Positions 12,535-23,880 are shown, numbered from the stretch's first letter. The stretch is DNA of 64,000 bases from Pagrus major (GCF_040436345.1 NC_133233.1:11737381-11801380), one strand, 5' to 3'. Numbers and translations: made by a program. Notes: generated by a model not told the origin, from the letters alone.

Positions 12535-13249
12535 GAGCTGCAATCATTTAATTTCAGGGAAATTAATCGATTAGTTGATCTGATGAAAAATGTGCTGATC
12601 TATAAATTGCTTCTGTCTTTTTTCAAGCCAAAATGTCAAATATTTTCTGGTTCCAGCCTCTTAAATGGAAGCATTTGTTGCTTTTCTTTGTCATTTGTGA
12701 CAGTAAATGAAGAGTCTTTGGGTTTTGGACTGTTGGTTGGACAGAAGAAGCAATTTGAAGACTCTGGGAAATTTTGTGGACTAAACCAGGGGTGCCAAAA
12801 CTGAAGCTTAATGGTGGACCACGGCCAAAAGCAAACACCAACTGTGTAAATATGCTAAGTGGTACTACACTGTAAATAGAAGCCCTGAGAGGCAAGTGAG
12901 GAAAAAAAATCTTGTTTTATCAAGCATGAAAATCGATCAGTGAAGATTTTTCTCGACTGAATAAAAAATTCTTCCCAAAGACTACATAGTGCACCTTTAA
13001 AGAGCATTTTTACTAAACAGCACGAACAGGCATTCATACTATATCCTACTATATGCTGAACTCTTTAAAAAGGCAAAGGGCTTCCTAAAACATGTTGGCA
13101 CCACGCTTCAGTCATATATCCCACTTCAGGTTTTGCCCTCCAGAGACGCCAACAACAACAGTCTTCTATAGTCACAATAGGTGTGAAGAGTCTGAATTTG
13201 AAGTCTCGTTTGAACCACAGGGCTTGAAAATGAAATCCTGTATCACCGG
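12535..13249 (+). repeat. Tandem duplication unit 1
   Basis: Composed of an interspersed repeat (repeat B, 12535-12795, marked by 'gggttttggactgttggttgga' and a 'gattagttgat' segment) followed by a unique-looking segment (13041-13249). That segment contains 'ccctccagagac', 'gtcttctatagtcacaatag' and 'aagagtctgaatttgaag'. The same two parts recur in order at 13250-13690. Unit 1 is longer because MITE family 2 material (about 12890-13001, ending 'actacatagtgcacctttaa') lies between the parts. Confidence 0.65.
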
Positions 13250-13690
13250 TTTCAGACATTTTTCAAGACATTTGCTGTTTCCGGCTTCTTAAATGAAAGA
13301 ATTTGATGCTTTTCTTTAACATTTAGGATGTTAAATGAAGAGTCTTTGGGTTTTGGACTGTTGTTTGGACAGAAGAAGCAATCTGAAGACGTCATTTCTG
13401 GCTCTGGGAAAACTGCAATGAGCATTTTTCATGATATTTTTCACATTTTATAGACCAATCGATTAGTTGATATTGAAAATAATTGCTAGTTGCAGCCCTA
13501 CTACATGCTTAACCCTTAAAAAAAGCCGAAGAACTTCCGAAAGTCTGTTGGACTGATGCTTTCGTCATTTATCCACCCTCAGGTTTAACCCTCCAGAGAC
13601 TCTAGGTAAACAGCAATAGTCCTCTACAGCCACCACAGATAAGAGTCTGAGTTTTTTGAAGTCCTGTATCACCCGGCTCATGTGTCCACA
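13250..13690 (+). repeat. Tandem duplication unit 2
   Basis: Repeat B copy (13250-13500, ending 'gctagttgcagcccta') followed by 'ccctccagagactct', 'agtcctctacagccaccacag' and 'aagagtctgag', paralogous to 13041-13249. It lacks the MITE interruption. Repeat B is dispersed elsewhere in the window (17.6, 20.3, 20.9, 21.7 and 23.1 kb) and is probably a non-autonomous DNA element. Confidence 0.65.
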
Positions 13691-13971
13691 TCAGCCCAAA
13701 TATCAATAACAACTGCTCCCTCAGGGCACTCAGCCAGCTTCACCGGCTCCTGGAAAGACTCGCTGTGCTGGAAACCAGCTCAGTATCTGAACTCCTCGTC
13801 ATCACTGAGTCACAGCACTGCTTCTACTCTGCTGATCCTGCTACAACCACACTCATAGCTTCTACAGCAGATTATCAAGATTCATGCTTTTTGACTCTTC
13901 TCAATCAAGCATCACTCTGGCGCCAGGACAGAGCAGCAACGCAAACACCTGAGTCCCAACAACAGATCGAG

Positions 13972-14564
13972 TCATGTGCATGTTTCAGCAAGAGGGTTCA
14001 CATGTAACATCATTTCATACATGATTTCATCCCTGTGCCACCAGTTAATGAGCCAGATCCACAAATTCCCATTGGCCACGATATAGGTCAGGTCTGTCCA
14101 CTGGGGCGTGATGCCACGGTACATCACTGTATGTCCTCCTCTCACAGCATGCCCTGAGAGATGGGATTGATGCTCCCTGATACTTCTTAGTAATACTAAT
14201 TATGTGCACTTTGCAACCTGACAGGCAGCGCCGAGGGAGAAATAATGTGATGGCTGGAGGCATGTGCAGCCACAGTAACACACTGGATCAAATGTGTGAT
14301 AGCATGGCATTATGAACCGTTATATTGGATATGTGACTGGTGGGCAAAGTGGACAAAAAACTGCACACAGCAGGGCTTTTGTGTGCTGTGATATTTCTGC
14401 CTGTAATAACACTATCCATCAGTGTTTGGGTGAGTTATGGGGGGGTGGTTTCAGTCCCCCTCACATGTGTTCTGCAAAATGGAAGATATGGAGTAATAAG
14501 AGTCATACTCACCTAAAATCCCAACAACAAAAAGTTTCAGCACTGCGAACTCATTTGTATCCAT
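13972..14564 (-). CDS. Candidate two-exon small protein (77 residues), hypothetical
   Basis: Exon 1 runs from ATG at 14564 to 14513 and reads MDTNEFAVLKLFVVGIL, a hydrophobic start resembling a signal or membrane anchor, then a strong donor G|GTGAGT. An acceptor (ATCTCTCAG, with TACTAAG-like branch sequence upstream) opens exon 2 at 14153 in the matching phase. It runs 59 codons to TGA at 13972-13974. Exon 2 contains GGHTVMYRGITPQWTDLT and then the Trp-rich segment LWIWLINWWHRDE. The order GG-H, YR, PQ.T, Trp-rich helix, His/Arg-Asp faintly recalls the complex I AGGG subunit (NDUFB2). This is a by-eye impression, not a family assignment. Possible promoter sequence lies upstream at 14.6-15.05 kb. 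Alternatively exon 1 is the signal exon of a larger gene whose other exons lie to the left, or the whole frame is chance. Confidence 0.28.
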
Positions 14565-14881
14565 CACGCTGTGGGAATCCAGTATCACTTTGAATGAAAC
14601 CTCAGCTGCAGCTCCGTGGGAATGAACATTTGTAGCGGACCATTATTAAGAAAAAATCAAATAAATCAAAAAAAATATCCCAAATGTGCAGGTCCGACTC
14701 CCGTCATGCTGTCATGAGTCGACAGGGATGAAGATGAAGGATTTGTAGAGAGGAAAAATAAAAATGATAATAATAAAAGCGAGAGATCCCAGAGCGTGAT
14801 GTGTGACTCGGGATGGTCGCGACCACTTCTCCTGTGAGGAGTCAGAGCTCAGGACCAGTCCCGCTGTCCTGCATCCTCCGT

Positions 14882-14912
14882 GGGAGGAGGAGGAGGAGGA
14901 GGAGGGAGGAGG
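14882..14912 (+). repeat. (GGA)n trinucleotide repeat
   Basis: About ten imperfect GGA units in the putative 5' untranslated region of the minus-strand candidate gene. There it reads as a CCT tract. Confidence 0.8.
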
Positions 14913-15011
14913 TTTACTGAATAACTGCGCGCACTTAATCCCTTTCATTCCCCCGTTCATTCCCATTTAAATGTGAGATATATACAAATATACACAGCTT
15001 TACCCACGGAG

Positions 15012-15039
15012 CCAATAGGAATCCAGCAAACGCGCCAAT
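15012..15039 (-). promoter_or_regulatory. Paired CCAAT boxes, possible promoter
   Basis: CCAAT pentamers occur at 15012-15016 and 15035-15039, 23 bp apart, next to a CpG-containing stretch (acgcgcc; 'tgcgcgcac' near 14927). Read on the minus strand they precede a CT-rich leader and the candidate exon at 14564-14513, in keeping with a proximal promoter. NF-Y-type boxes act in both orientations, so direction is inferred only from the candidate gene. Confidence 0.35.
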
Positions 15040-15559
15040 AAGATGGTCACAAGGCAGTTTGCTCTTTAATTTTCTAATTATAACAGACATGTGAACACAC
15101 ACACACACACACATGCAGACGCAATTAGATTTAATGAAGCTGTCGTATCAAGCATGACAATAACAATAACAATTTTCATTAAATTATGCCGTAATCTAAA
15201 ATAACACGTCATAATTCTAATATGATTGATATGTGATTATGATCATCTGCGTTTAATCTCTCAGGCTGCAGCCCTGAACAGCTGTTAGTCAGACAAACCT
15301 TTGTTTTTCTGTACAGCAACACTGACCTCCTCTGGTGACTGGTGGAATTGCTCCTCGATCAGACATTAAGTCAGGACTGCCTGGATTCACTCGAAAGAAT
15401 AACCAAAACAAACAAGCAAAACAATTTGGTTAAACAAAGGCTTTAAGTACGTTAATGACCTAATTATTATTTTAAATACATTTATTTCCATCTAATTCTA
15501 AGTTCAATGTAATGCGTCATATTTAAAATGAAGATTTAGACAAGAAATTTCATTCATCA

Positions 15560-15815
15560 GAGAAAGGTTTTCATTGACTGATTTTCTTCATGCCTAAACA
15601 AATAAAATGAATAAACTCTCTTTGTTTTCATGACTGAATAGACTGAATAAACAAACTGACCTTAAAAAAACACAACACAATTTCATACTGTTTTACTTTG
15701 TTTATATGTGGCTGACCCTGCCACCTTTCCAGCTTCAAACAGTGTTCTGGGGACCTTATTTTCCTCTGAGAACAGCTTGTTTATTCGGTTATGGTAAAAA
15801 TCAATATTTCTGGGA
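15560..15815 (+). mobile_element. MITE family 2, diverged copy
   Basis: Shares with 5082-5343 the blocks 'cattgactgattt', 'tttactttgtttatatgtgg' and 'gaccctgccacctttc.agcttcaaac'. It also shares the following 'agtgttctggggacc' block. The ends are degraded, and a sequence absent from the 5.1-kb copy (15590-15690) is inserted between shared blocks. Confidence 0.65.
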
Positions 15816-16597
15816 CAATAAAGTTTAAAATAGCCTGCTTCAGTGACATTTCTTTGTAACAAACATTTGGGGTATAACTGCATAAAAGTGTGTATATCAG
15901 CAGATTTTTCTAACCCAAGAATCAGTATCAGTCTGACTCTACTTCTAATTGTCTAGTCACTAGACAATATTAAGTAATTTGGAAACATATTAGGTAATTT
16001 TGGATTATTAAATTTATCGATTCACAGTTTATTATCTTATATATCTTTTTTGTAACCAATCATTAATAATCATTAGAATAGAGTAGATACAAACTGAACA
16101 ACGGCTTGTTAATCATACTATCTCTTGGAAGACTTTTGGCCAGAGCTGCGTTAAAAGTGCTATAGGTCAGGCTGACCACCAAAACCAACAGCATACTTAG
16201 TGTTTACATCCAGATTTCAAGTTATCAGGAGGGGCCTGAGATCTAATGAAAGCAGAAAATTCATAAATCTGTAGGGGTCGCTAATTACCAAGAAGCATTA
16301 CTTTTTTTATCACAAAATCCACATCATATTCTCTTGTGAATGACAGTGATACAGTAATGACTGCAATTTCCCCCCAAGCCAATATGGGGTCCAGTAGAAT
16401 ATTTTTGCAAAAGCCACTACATGTATCACCAGCTAATATTATCTTTATAGAATATATTAAACAGATAGTAGTAGTATGGAGTCTATACTATAGACCATGC
16501 TGCCAAAAAAGGCTGCTGCTGGTGACAGTCCCTAAAAGTTCACAGTATAACCTGTGTTTCCTGGATTTCACACAGGTTTAAGTAGAAAGTTCCTTTT

Positions 16598-16835
16598 TTC
16601 AAAGGGTACTATGTAGTTTCGGAGAAGAAATTCAAAATCAGAATTTTAATATTTACAATTTTAATGAGGCAACAATACAAACTAGAAGCTAGAAAGGTGG
16701 CAGGGTCCGCCACATATAAACAAAGTAAAAACAGTATGAAATTGTGTTGTCCTTTAAGGTCAGTTTGTTTATTCAGTCAAGTTTATACAGGCATAAAAAA
16801 AATCAGTCAATGAAGATCTTTCTCTTCTCATTAAC
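16598..16835 (-). mobile_element. MITE family 2, inverted copy
   Basis: The 'agaagctagaaaggtggcag' block and the following 'ggtccgccacatataaac' are the reverse complement of the 5.1 and 15.7 kb copies. The left end 'gggtactatgtagtttcggagaag' matches the family terminus. It forms an inverted pair with the 15.6-kb copy about 0.8 kb away. Confidence 0.65.
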
Positions 16836-17599
16836 ATTTTTCACAAAAACCACAAAAAGAGTTGCTGGCAGGTGATGAAGAGTGTGGAAGTCTGAAGGAC
16901 AAAAAAACAAAAACAAAACTCCAACACGTTTGTTCTATTTTAAAAATTAAAAGGGAAAACTACTGTCATGGTGTCAGTCTGGAGGAACACAGACTCTCAC
17001 AGAGAATTATGAACCACTTATCAAAAATAAAGTCATCAACAAACATGTGCAAGCCTCTCCTCACAGGTAAAATAAACATGTCTTCCAAAACATGCTCCAC
17101 TTTTGCCACATATTTTTTAAATAGCCCACAGGACAAAAAACAACAAAATAAAGTCTATGCACTACTAAATTTGGGAGTTGAGGGATGAGGAATAGTTGGA
17201 ATCAGTTGTTTCAAAGAATCTTAAAGCACCAGAGGCCATTTTTAATGATGATTGGTGTATGATTGATTTTGATGCCTAGTCTAGTACCTGAGAACAGAGT
17301 ATTAATGAGTTCGGGTCATTGCCGTGTTGTATTTACTGAATTAGCACACATGATCAGGTGGTTTAGCTATAAAGGAGCTTTTATTTAAGGATTTACAAAC
17401 CAAATCTGTAAAAACAGGTAGATTTCTGATAACAATTTAGCAAACTTAGTCTCTTTTCTCTTAAAATGTTTGGTCTCCAAGGAACAGGTAATGAGCCAAC
17501 AGATGAAAATGATAGGTACTTGTCTTTAACTTGAGTATTTTCTTGTCATGCCACTTTCTCCTTCTTCTTCATGACATCTCAGAGGGAAATATTGTACGT

Positions 17600-18130
17600 T
17601 TTACTTCACTGCATTAATCTGACAGCTTTAGTTACTAGTTTTACAAATTAAGATTTTTGGACACACAACAGTGGTACAATGTTTGGACTCTTGGCTGGAC
17701 AAACGAAGCACTGTGAAGGCGTCACTTTGGGTTCTGGGCAGTGGTGGAAAGAGGACTGAAAATCTGTAGCCAAGTATGAATACAGTTACATTACTCAGAG
17801 TTTTAATTATTTTTTTTACTTAAATTAATTCCAGTTGTACTCAGTACTCAGTGTAACTAAATAGATTACACGGTGTAATGCATACTTACAGTAAGTAGAC
17901 TATGAGTCAAAATGCAGACTTGAAAAAAATACTCATTAAAGTACAAGTACCCCCCAAAAAATGACTTAATTACAGTAATTTGAGAAGATGTAATTAGTTA
18001 CTTCCACCCCTGGTTCTGGGTAACTGTGACAGCATTTCTCACTATTTGTTTTTATAAATAAATGAATGGAGAAAATAATCAGTAGAGTATTGACAGTACA
18101 CATTAGTTGCAGTTCAATACAAAATAGTAC
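17600..18130 (+). repeat. Repeat B copy split by a younger MITE
   Basis: The left part (to 17738, 'ggacacacaacag...tgtttggactcttggctggacaaacgaagcactgtgaaggcgtcac') and the right part (from 18021, 'taactgtgacagcatttctcac...gagaaaataatcagtagagta') together give the order seen in the uninterrupted copy at 13250-13500. The split point is the hAT-like MITE at 17739-18012. Confidence 0.65.
17739..18012 (+). mobile_element. hAT-like MITE nested in repeat B
   Basis: A 274-bp element flanked by a perfect 8-bp target duplication GTTCTGGG (17731-17738 and 18013-18020). Terminal inverted repeats are CAGTGGTGGAAAGAG and TTACTTCCACCCCTG. It is non-coding. The interior 'aaagtacaagtacc' and related tracts match a repeat type I remember as abundant in teleost genomes. 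Confidence 0.85.
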
Positions 18131-18204
18131 CTGTGAGACTCTTGCTTTCATAAGAATGCAGGACTGATGATAATCTAATCATACAATATAGGCCTATAAC
18201 AGTC

Positions 18205-18365
18205 AGGGAGGACATTTAACTGCATTGAGTACTTTTACTTTGAATACTTTAAGTATTTTATTTCAATTGGGCTACATATATTTACTTAAGCAACATTTTA
18301 AATGCAGTAATGTTACTTGTAACAGAGTGTGATATCAGTACTTTCACTTGTGTAAAGGATCTTGA
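18205..18365 (+). repeat. Fragment of AGTACTTTTACTT-type fish repeat
   Basis: Contains 'tgagtacttttactttgaatact', 'caacattttaaatgcagtaatgttacttgtaacagag' (in pieces) and 'agtactttcacttgtgtaaaggatct'. I recognise this as a high-copy teleost interspersed repeat. The ends are not defined. Confidence 0.45.
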
Positions 18366-18399
18366 TAGTCCCTCCAGTCTGAGAAGGAAATGGCCGAAG

Positions 18400-18706
18400 G
18401 GGGCACTTTTCAGGAAAGGGACGCAGCCGCCAGCAGCCTCATCACCTGTCTGTGTGTCAGGAGGTGTTGAACCTTCACCTCCACGCTGACGATGAGTGGC
18501 ACCGAGTGGACACTTCGCGTGCTCGCTGTGAATTCCTCTCCACGTTTCTAAGATGCGCCGGTGTGACCGATGAACGCTGAACGAACCGGTTAAAATAGGA
18601 TGTCAACAAGTGACGCAGGAGAGTTGGAGCTCAGAGTTGTTGTAGGAGGAGAGACAGCTACGCCTCAGTACGGGACAGCACGAGCAGCACGGAGTACAGC
18701 CGCAAG
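18400..18706 (+). promoter_or_regulatory. Putative promoter and non-coding first exon
   Basis: A locally GC- and CpG-richer block (gacgcagccgcc, cttcgcgtgctcgc, gcgccggtgtgaccg) in AT-rich surroundings. It ends in a consensus donor CGCAAG|GTACGT at 18706/18707. I infer that this is the promoter and 5' untranslated exon spliced to 24385. A frame opening at ATG 18600 stays open across the donor but would stop in the following exons, so the start at 24396 is preferred. Transcript evidence is absent. Confidence 0.4.
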
Positions 18707-20329
18707 GTACGTTCACACGGCTTTAAACGGCATTTTAACAACGAGTTTATCGTTAATTTGTATCCTCTGCGCTTCTTTTCAGCCCGTTTAATGTCGCTGC
18801 GCACTTTTTGTGACTTGTTTGCGTGCTGGAGACTTTAGAGCCGGGGCTCGAGCGCTTTTCTGTGAACCCTCGCCAAACTGCGTGTATAAATCTGCATGTT
18901 TAATGTTGCAACGCGTGTCTTGGAAAACTGCGCGTCTCTCACAGCCGAACGAAGACGTGTCACGATTCACGGCTTGGTTTGAGAAAATTCGGCACTAAGC
19001 TGTTCCAGCGGTATGACATTTTATACACGGTTCTCAGCTGGAACCTGCCCACACGTTACTGTGTTTGACAGCTGGATGCGGGAATAACTTGTGAAGAAAG
19101 TAAAAATTTTTACTATAGCGTGTTTTTTGTGCTACTTTGGATACAAGCAGCTGTGCTGTTGATCAGTGGCTGCTCACGATTCGTGTGCTCCTTGGTCTTG
19201 GTGTACGAAAGTTGCCAGATTTTTGACTGAGGTTTGGTGGGACATGCTCTTCTTGACACTTCCAAAGCGTGACGTAACTGGGGTTGAGTTAACTTGCAGA
19301 GGTTGAATGTAGGAATTATGTAAGCAAGTTCTGAACGTAGGTTTTGGGACTGAATGCTGTAGTATATGAATTTATTATTAGTCTAGTTATGCAGCTTACA
19401 TGCCAACCAGTACTAGATTTGTATGGGTGTATTCAGTAATCCACATAGGCCTACTGTAAACCAGCATCATTTGGTTGATGTATTATAGAGAAGTTCAGCT
19501 TTAGTGGCTTAGCAGGCGAGCTCATACATGCACATCCAGGCTTGCAGTATCACAACAGATACACAATGCAGCTGCCTGTGCATGTCCAGAGCTCTACCAC
19601 TGTTAATTATCTGCACATCCTTGTGTTAATACCCTCTAAACCCATCTACTGTATACCCATCCATAGGCTCAAAGGTAAACAGCTCTGCTGGAAGCCTGAC
19701 AGACGCTGAAGGTGTGGCAGCAAACAGGGCAGGTCTTACTTTGTCCTGCCAACTTTTTGTTACCGCTCATCTAGTCAGTACAAAGTCATTAAGATCTCCT
19801 TGGATGAGTCTCAAGAAGTTTAGGGTGTAAATAATTTGCAGTAGTTTGAACATGGCATGTGTTGAGCGCACACCCACACTTTGGTTCAGGCTGGATCTTA
19901 GTGGTTATGTAAGTGTTAGCTGGCAGATAGAGCGGGCACACACCCACAGCGAGGCTGACCTCAAGTGAAGAATACACCGACATACTTGTATGAGACACAC
20001 ACTGCACATAATGGTGCGGCCCAAATAGCCTCTCAAAGGATAACAATTAGTCATCAGCTCGCAAAGCATGCAAACAAACTGAGAGACAGTTCACACAGTG
20101 CTGATAACATGTATGTTACATGGCTGCAGCAGCACTGACTGGTGGTTACAGGTTGTTTTATTTTGTCAACACCAGATTAGAGGTCACTAATGCCTGAGAT
20201 TAATTTTGGGGATTTTACTCTTGAAATGGGACAATAACTCTAACCGTAAAAAACATTAATTAAATCCATAGAAAAAAAGGGTGTCCTTTTACCCTAATGC
20301 ATTTGAAAAAGTCAGGTTGCACCCAACAA

Positions 20330-20590
20330 TTGCTATCTTTGACAAATAATCTGTCAATTATTTTTCAAGTACTTGTTTTGTTTATCTAAAGCTAGAAAAT
20401 AAAGACCCAGAGAGACATTTTTAAATCCTCTGCTTGACTGATTCTTGATCTGACTCAGAATGTGTGACCAGCATTTTCCAACATTGTCCATCATTTGTAG
20501 ACCAAAACTGACAAATAGACTCATGGAGAAAATAATCACAAGATTAATCGATAACGCGATCATCCTGGTCCCTTGGATGCAGCCCTAAAA
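20330..20590 (+). repeat. Repeat B copy
   Basis: Contains 'agagaaaataatc..aagattaatcgataa' type sequence and ends with 'ggatgcagccctaaa', like the end of the 13.5-kb copy (gttgcagcccta). Diverged. Confidence 0.5.
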
Positions 20591-20839
20591 ATATGTTACA
20601 AATATATTCACATATTTATATTTTTAGGAGCAAAATCTGCAGTAAATACAATTACAAATATGTGTGCCAATCTTTAATATATATTGTCACCATAACCAGT
20701 AAACCTTCCATCTATGATAAGCCAACTGCACAGGACATGGACCACTTTCTCACCAACCTTAGTTGCATAACTGTCGAAAACTGTGTTGCAGTTGAACAAT
20801 GGTTGTAGAAACTAGCAGAAAAATCTGCTAGGATGACTA

Positions 20840-21060
20840 AAAGCTGCAACTGATAAATATTTCCACTATTAATTCGTCAGCTGATTATTTTCTCAATCAG
20901 TTTTGAAAATTGTAAGATGCTGAGCACAATCTTCCAGAGCCTTGTTCAGATTTAAATAACTTGTTTTGTCCAACCAACAGTCCAAAACCTCAGAACATTT
21001 AATCAGTTTATTATAGCAAATTATTGGATCAACTAATCAATGAATTAAGGTATTGTTTCA
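20840..21060 (-). repeat. Repeat B copy, inverted
   Basis: Begins 'aaagctgcaactgataa' and contains 'ttgtccaaccaacagtccaaaac', the reverse complement of the repeat B hallmark. It ends around 'ttggatcaactaatcaatgaatt'. Confidence 0.6.
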
Positions 21061-21164
21061 CCAGTAGCTAAAAGTAATGGATAAGTAGTTGTAATATCTG
21101 GCAAATGGAGGTCGTACAAATGCAAACATGTCCAAACCTACTGGAAAAAAAGACCAAGCCTGCA

Positions 21165-21577
21165 CCAGGCATGCACAATATGGATTTTTCTCAGCTGATA
21201 CTGATAACTGATAATCACCTGCTTCGGATGGCCGATACCGATAAGATAACCAATAATTTCACATATTTGTGTTTTAAAAATAAATAATTTACCTGTAATT
21301 TATGCACACGTGAAAGTAAGAAAGGCCAAGATGGAGTGAGCAAAGATGAATGAATTAATCTTCTTCTTCTTCTTCTTCTTCTTGTTTCTTGGTGACTCAC
21401 AAGCCAACTTTCAAGCTGCAAACAGCCATCTGCTGAATTGGAGATTGTAAATGCTGCACCTATTGTCTTTATTCGTCGGCTACAATTTCACAGATACAGA
21501 TAAATAGCCGATTACATAAAATTCCAAATATTGGGCTGATAATTTATCAGGCAGATAAATATCGTGCATCGCTATGT
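21165..21577 (+). mobile_element. TIR element with GATGCACGATAT-type ends
   Basis: The left end 'ggcatgcacaatatggatt' and right end 'aaatatcgtgcatcgc' are imperfect inverted repeats. The interior has 'gataccgataagataacc' near the left and 'agataaatagccgatta' near the right. It is non-coding, probably a hAT-like MITE. The target duplication is unclear. A (CTT)n tract lies inside. Confidence 0.5.
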
Positions 21578-21654
21578 TGTATTTATTCAATGCTGCAGCC
21601 TCTGATCCTCTGCAGACGATGTGGTTTCTCTGCGATGAACAAAGATTGAAACAA

Positions 21655-21875
21655 CAGGAAAGTAAACAGCAACAATTTTGAAAATCAATGAATGGTTCAA
21701 GTCATTTTTCAAGCTAAAACACCAAGTATTTGCTGGTTCCAGCTTTTTCAAATGTCAGGAGTTGATTCTTTTTTTTACCATATATGACAGCGAGCTGAAT
21801 CTGAAGTCTTTGGGTTTTGGACTGTTGATTGGACAACATAAACAAAATAATAATCCACAGATTCAACGATTATAG
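21655..21875 (+). repeat. Repeat B copy
   Basis: Contains 'atttttcaagctaaaacacc', 'tttgctggttccagcttt' and 'gtctttgggttttggactgttg' in the family order. Confidence 0.6.
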
Positions 21876-23049
21876 TTAAACTGCTGCCTTACTATCAATC
21901 AGTTCCACGCATGCAATCCCATCTATTGAAGGGTGGAAATTAAGGGTTACTTGAGCGTATTCAAAAGAGCTATGGAGGCACTAAATGTTCCGAACCAGTG
22001 GACTCTAAATTTCCTCAAACAAAGTAGACACCAGCGTAAACAATGCAGTTTCACCTTGTGGGAATGCGGCCCCTCATGCTCTGCCATCACAGGCCTACCT
22101 CTGCTGGTTAAAATGTCCAAACATGGTTACCTCCAGGTTTATAGCACTGATATTGCTGTGATATGATCTGCTTTCTTCTGTTGCCTCCGGGAGAGGGAGG
22201 ATTAAAAACACTGAGTACCATCCACATGGAAGGCGTGTTGGCTTTGGCACTGAAGTAGCTGTTGATGATCTCCCTCCCGCCAAATCCTCCCTCCTCATTT
22301 TTTATCTGCGTCTCTCTCATGTCATGTCACGTCAGGCTTTTATAAAAGCTTAACAGACATTAAGCTCTAATGGGGCCCATGAGTCGTCCCTGAAGGCAAG
22401 GTGGATAGGGATAGGTCGAGACGTTCCATGTTGTTAAGGAAGGTCAAGAGAGACAAATCATCTTCACTCTGTGATCACACGAAGCACTGCAGCTTACACA
22501 AAGACTATGGATCCTAAGTAGCAATTTCCATCCACTTATAAACCTCTGAACTGGATAAGAAAGAGAGAAAGGCATCCTGGAATGTCCCGTGACAGATAAT
22601 TGCTGTAGTTTAATGTGTTATGTTTAATGTACAAAGGTTGCAGTGACACGTACAACCATTTTTAGATTACCGCCTCATTCGTGTTGTGGTGTGATCATCG
22701 TGCTCGGCAGTAGGAACACTAGCGTGGGTTCAGCGTTGGGTTGCAGCAGTAAATGTGCATATGCATGCTTTAGTGACTGTGTGAGTGGGTGCGTTAGCTC
22801 TGTGCTCTGGTTGTAAGAGAGAAAGTGTGGAGTGAGCAGAGTCGAAAATTGTTATATAACCACAGCTTATCAGTCCAGCACTGCCCTGCTGATAAGATGA
22901 GGGAAACATGACTGGTTGAGCTTCCTTACATGAACCTTTAGCACTAATTAGATTTTTTATACAAATCAGATTACGAGAAAGAGAGAACAGTGTATGTAAG
23001 TCAGCAGAAAAGGTTAGTGGATTCTTAGAAGATGAGATGAAATGATCAC

Positions 23050-23880
23050 AGAAAATAAATCGGCAGCTATTTATTCAAACAGTCATTTTTCAAGCAAAAA
23101 CACCAAACTTTGTGTTTTAGCTGTACAAATGTGAGGATATATAGCCCTTTTCACACAGGACTAGTATTACCTGGGAACCTCTCATAATGTAATTGCAGAT
23201 TAGTCTGTGACCTTAATCCCATGCGAATGTGCTATGTCTGTAATTTGTAAAGTAAAAATTCCACCGCATATTTCCTCCGCATATTTTTTGCCAAACAAAC
23301 AGTTTCTGTGATAATATCTGTCTTGTGTCGTCAGACAACTTAACTAAGACATTTGATCACGGCTCATAATCAACAGCAGTCAACAGCTGTGCTATGAGTT
23401 CGGCTATATTGACGTTTAAAAGTGATGACAGAGCGTTAGGAGCATATTCAAGTACAGCCACAAAGCATCTTTTACTTGATCTAACAGAGCTGCAACGGTG
23501 TATTTATGCTTGTAACACATGCAGAAAGTAGGCAAATTAACTCACAATTATTTAATGGCTGCTGAAGAACAGATGCTTCTCTTTTGAAAACAGATGTTAC
23601 ACAGAGTCTTGACATGATATCCAGGAGATAATGTCAGGAAATCCGAGTAAAATACAGACTTTGCTTATCCTGTGAGAATGCGCCACACAAAACACAAACG
23701 TTGGGTGGTAATTTCTAAATTACAAGAGGTCTCCTGGTAGTACTAGACCTGTGCGAAAAGGTCTTGTGATAGTAAACTGAATGTCTTTGGGTTTTGGACT
23801 GTTGGTTGGACAACAAGATGTTATCTTAGGCTGAAGCAATATGAGACTGAGACTTTAAAAAACAAAACAATGAGCCAAGA
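23050..23880 (+). repeat. Repeat B copy split by a long-TIR element
   Basis: The left part ends 'gctgtacaaatgtgaggatata' and the right part resumes 'tagtaaactgaatgtctttgggttttgg', giving the normal order of the family once 23144-23764 is removed. Confidence 0.6.
23144..23764 (+). mobile_element. Non-autonomous DNA element with ~50-bp TIRs
   Basis: The left end runs 'cccttttcacacaggactag tattacctggga'. The right end runs 'tcctggtagtactagacc tgtgcgaaaagg' and is its imperfect reverse complement over about 40-50 bp. The interior has no transposase frame. Target duplication was not resolved by eye. Confidence 0.65.

Larger units (their letters stand above)
15041..17599. other. Intergenic with MITE relics
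   Basis: AT-rich sequence with two family 2 MITE copies (listed separately). The plus-strand frame of about 108 residues at 16862-17188 is Lys/Asn-rich and has no paired splice sites, so I do not call it a gene. A short (AC)n run lies at about 15096-15111. Confidence 0.5.

Noticed and set aside
18600..18791. ATG at 18600 as the start of the large-exon gene
   Set aside because: Spliced through 18706 to 24385 the frame would differ from the downstream one and would meet TGA in the second coding exon. The start at 24396 keeps all later exons open.
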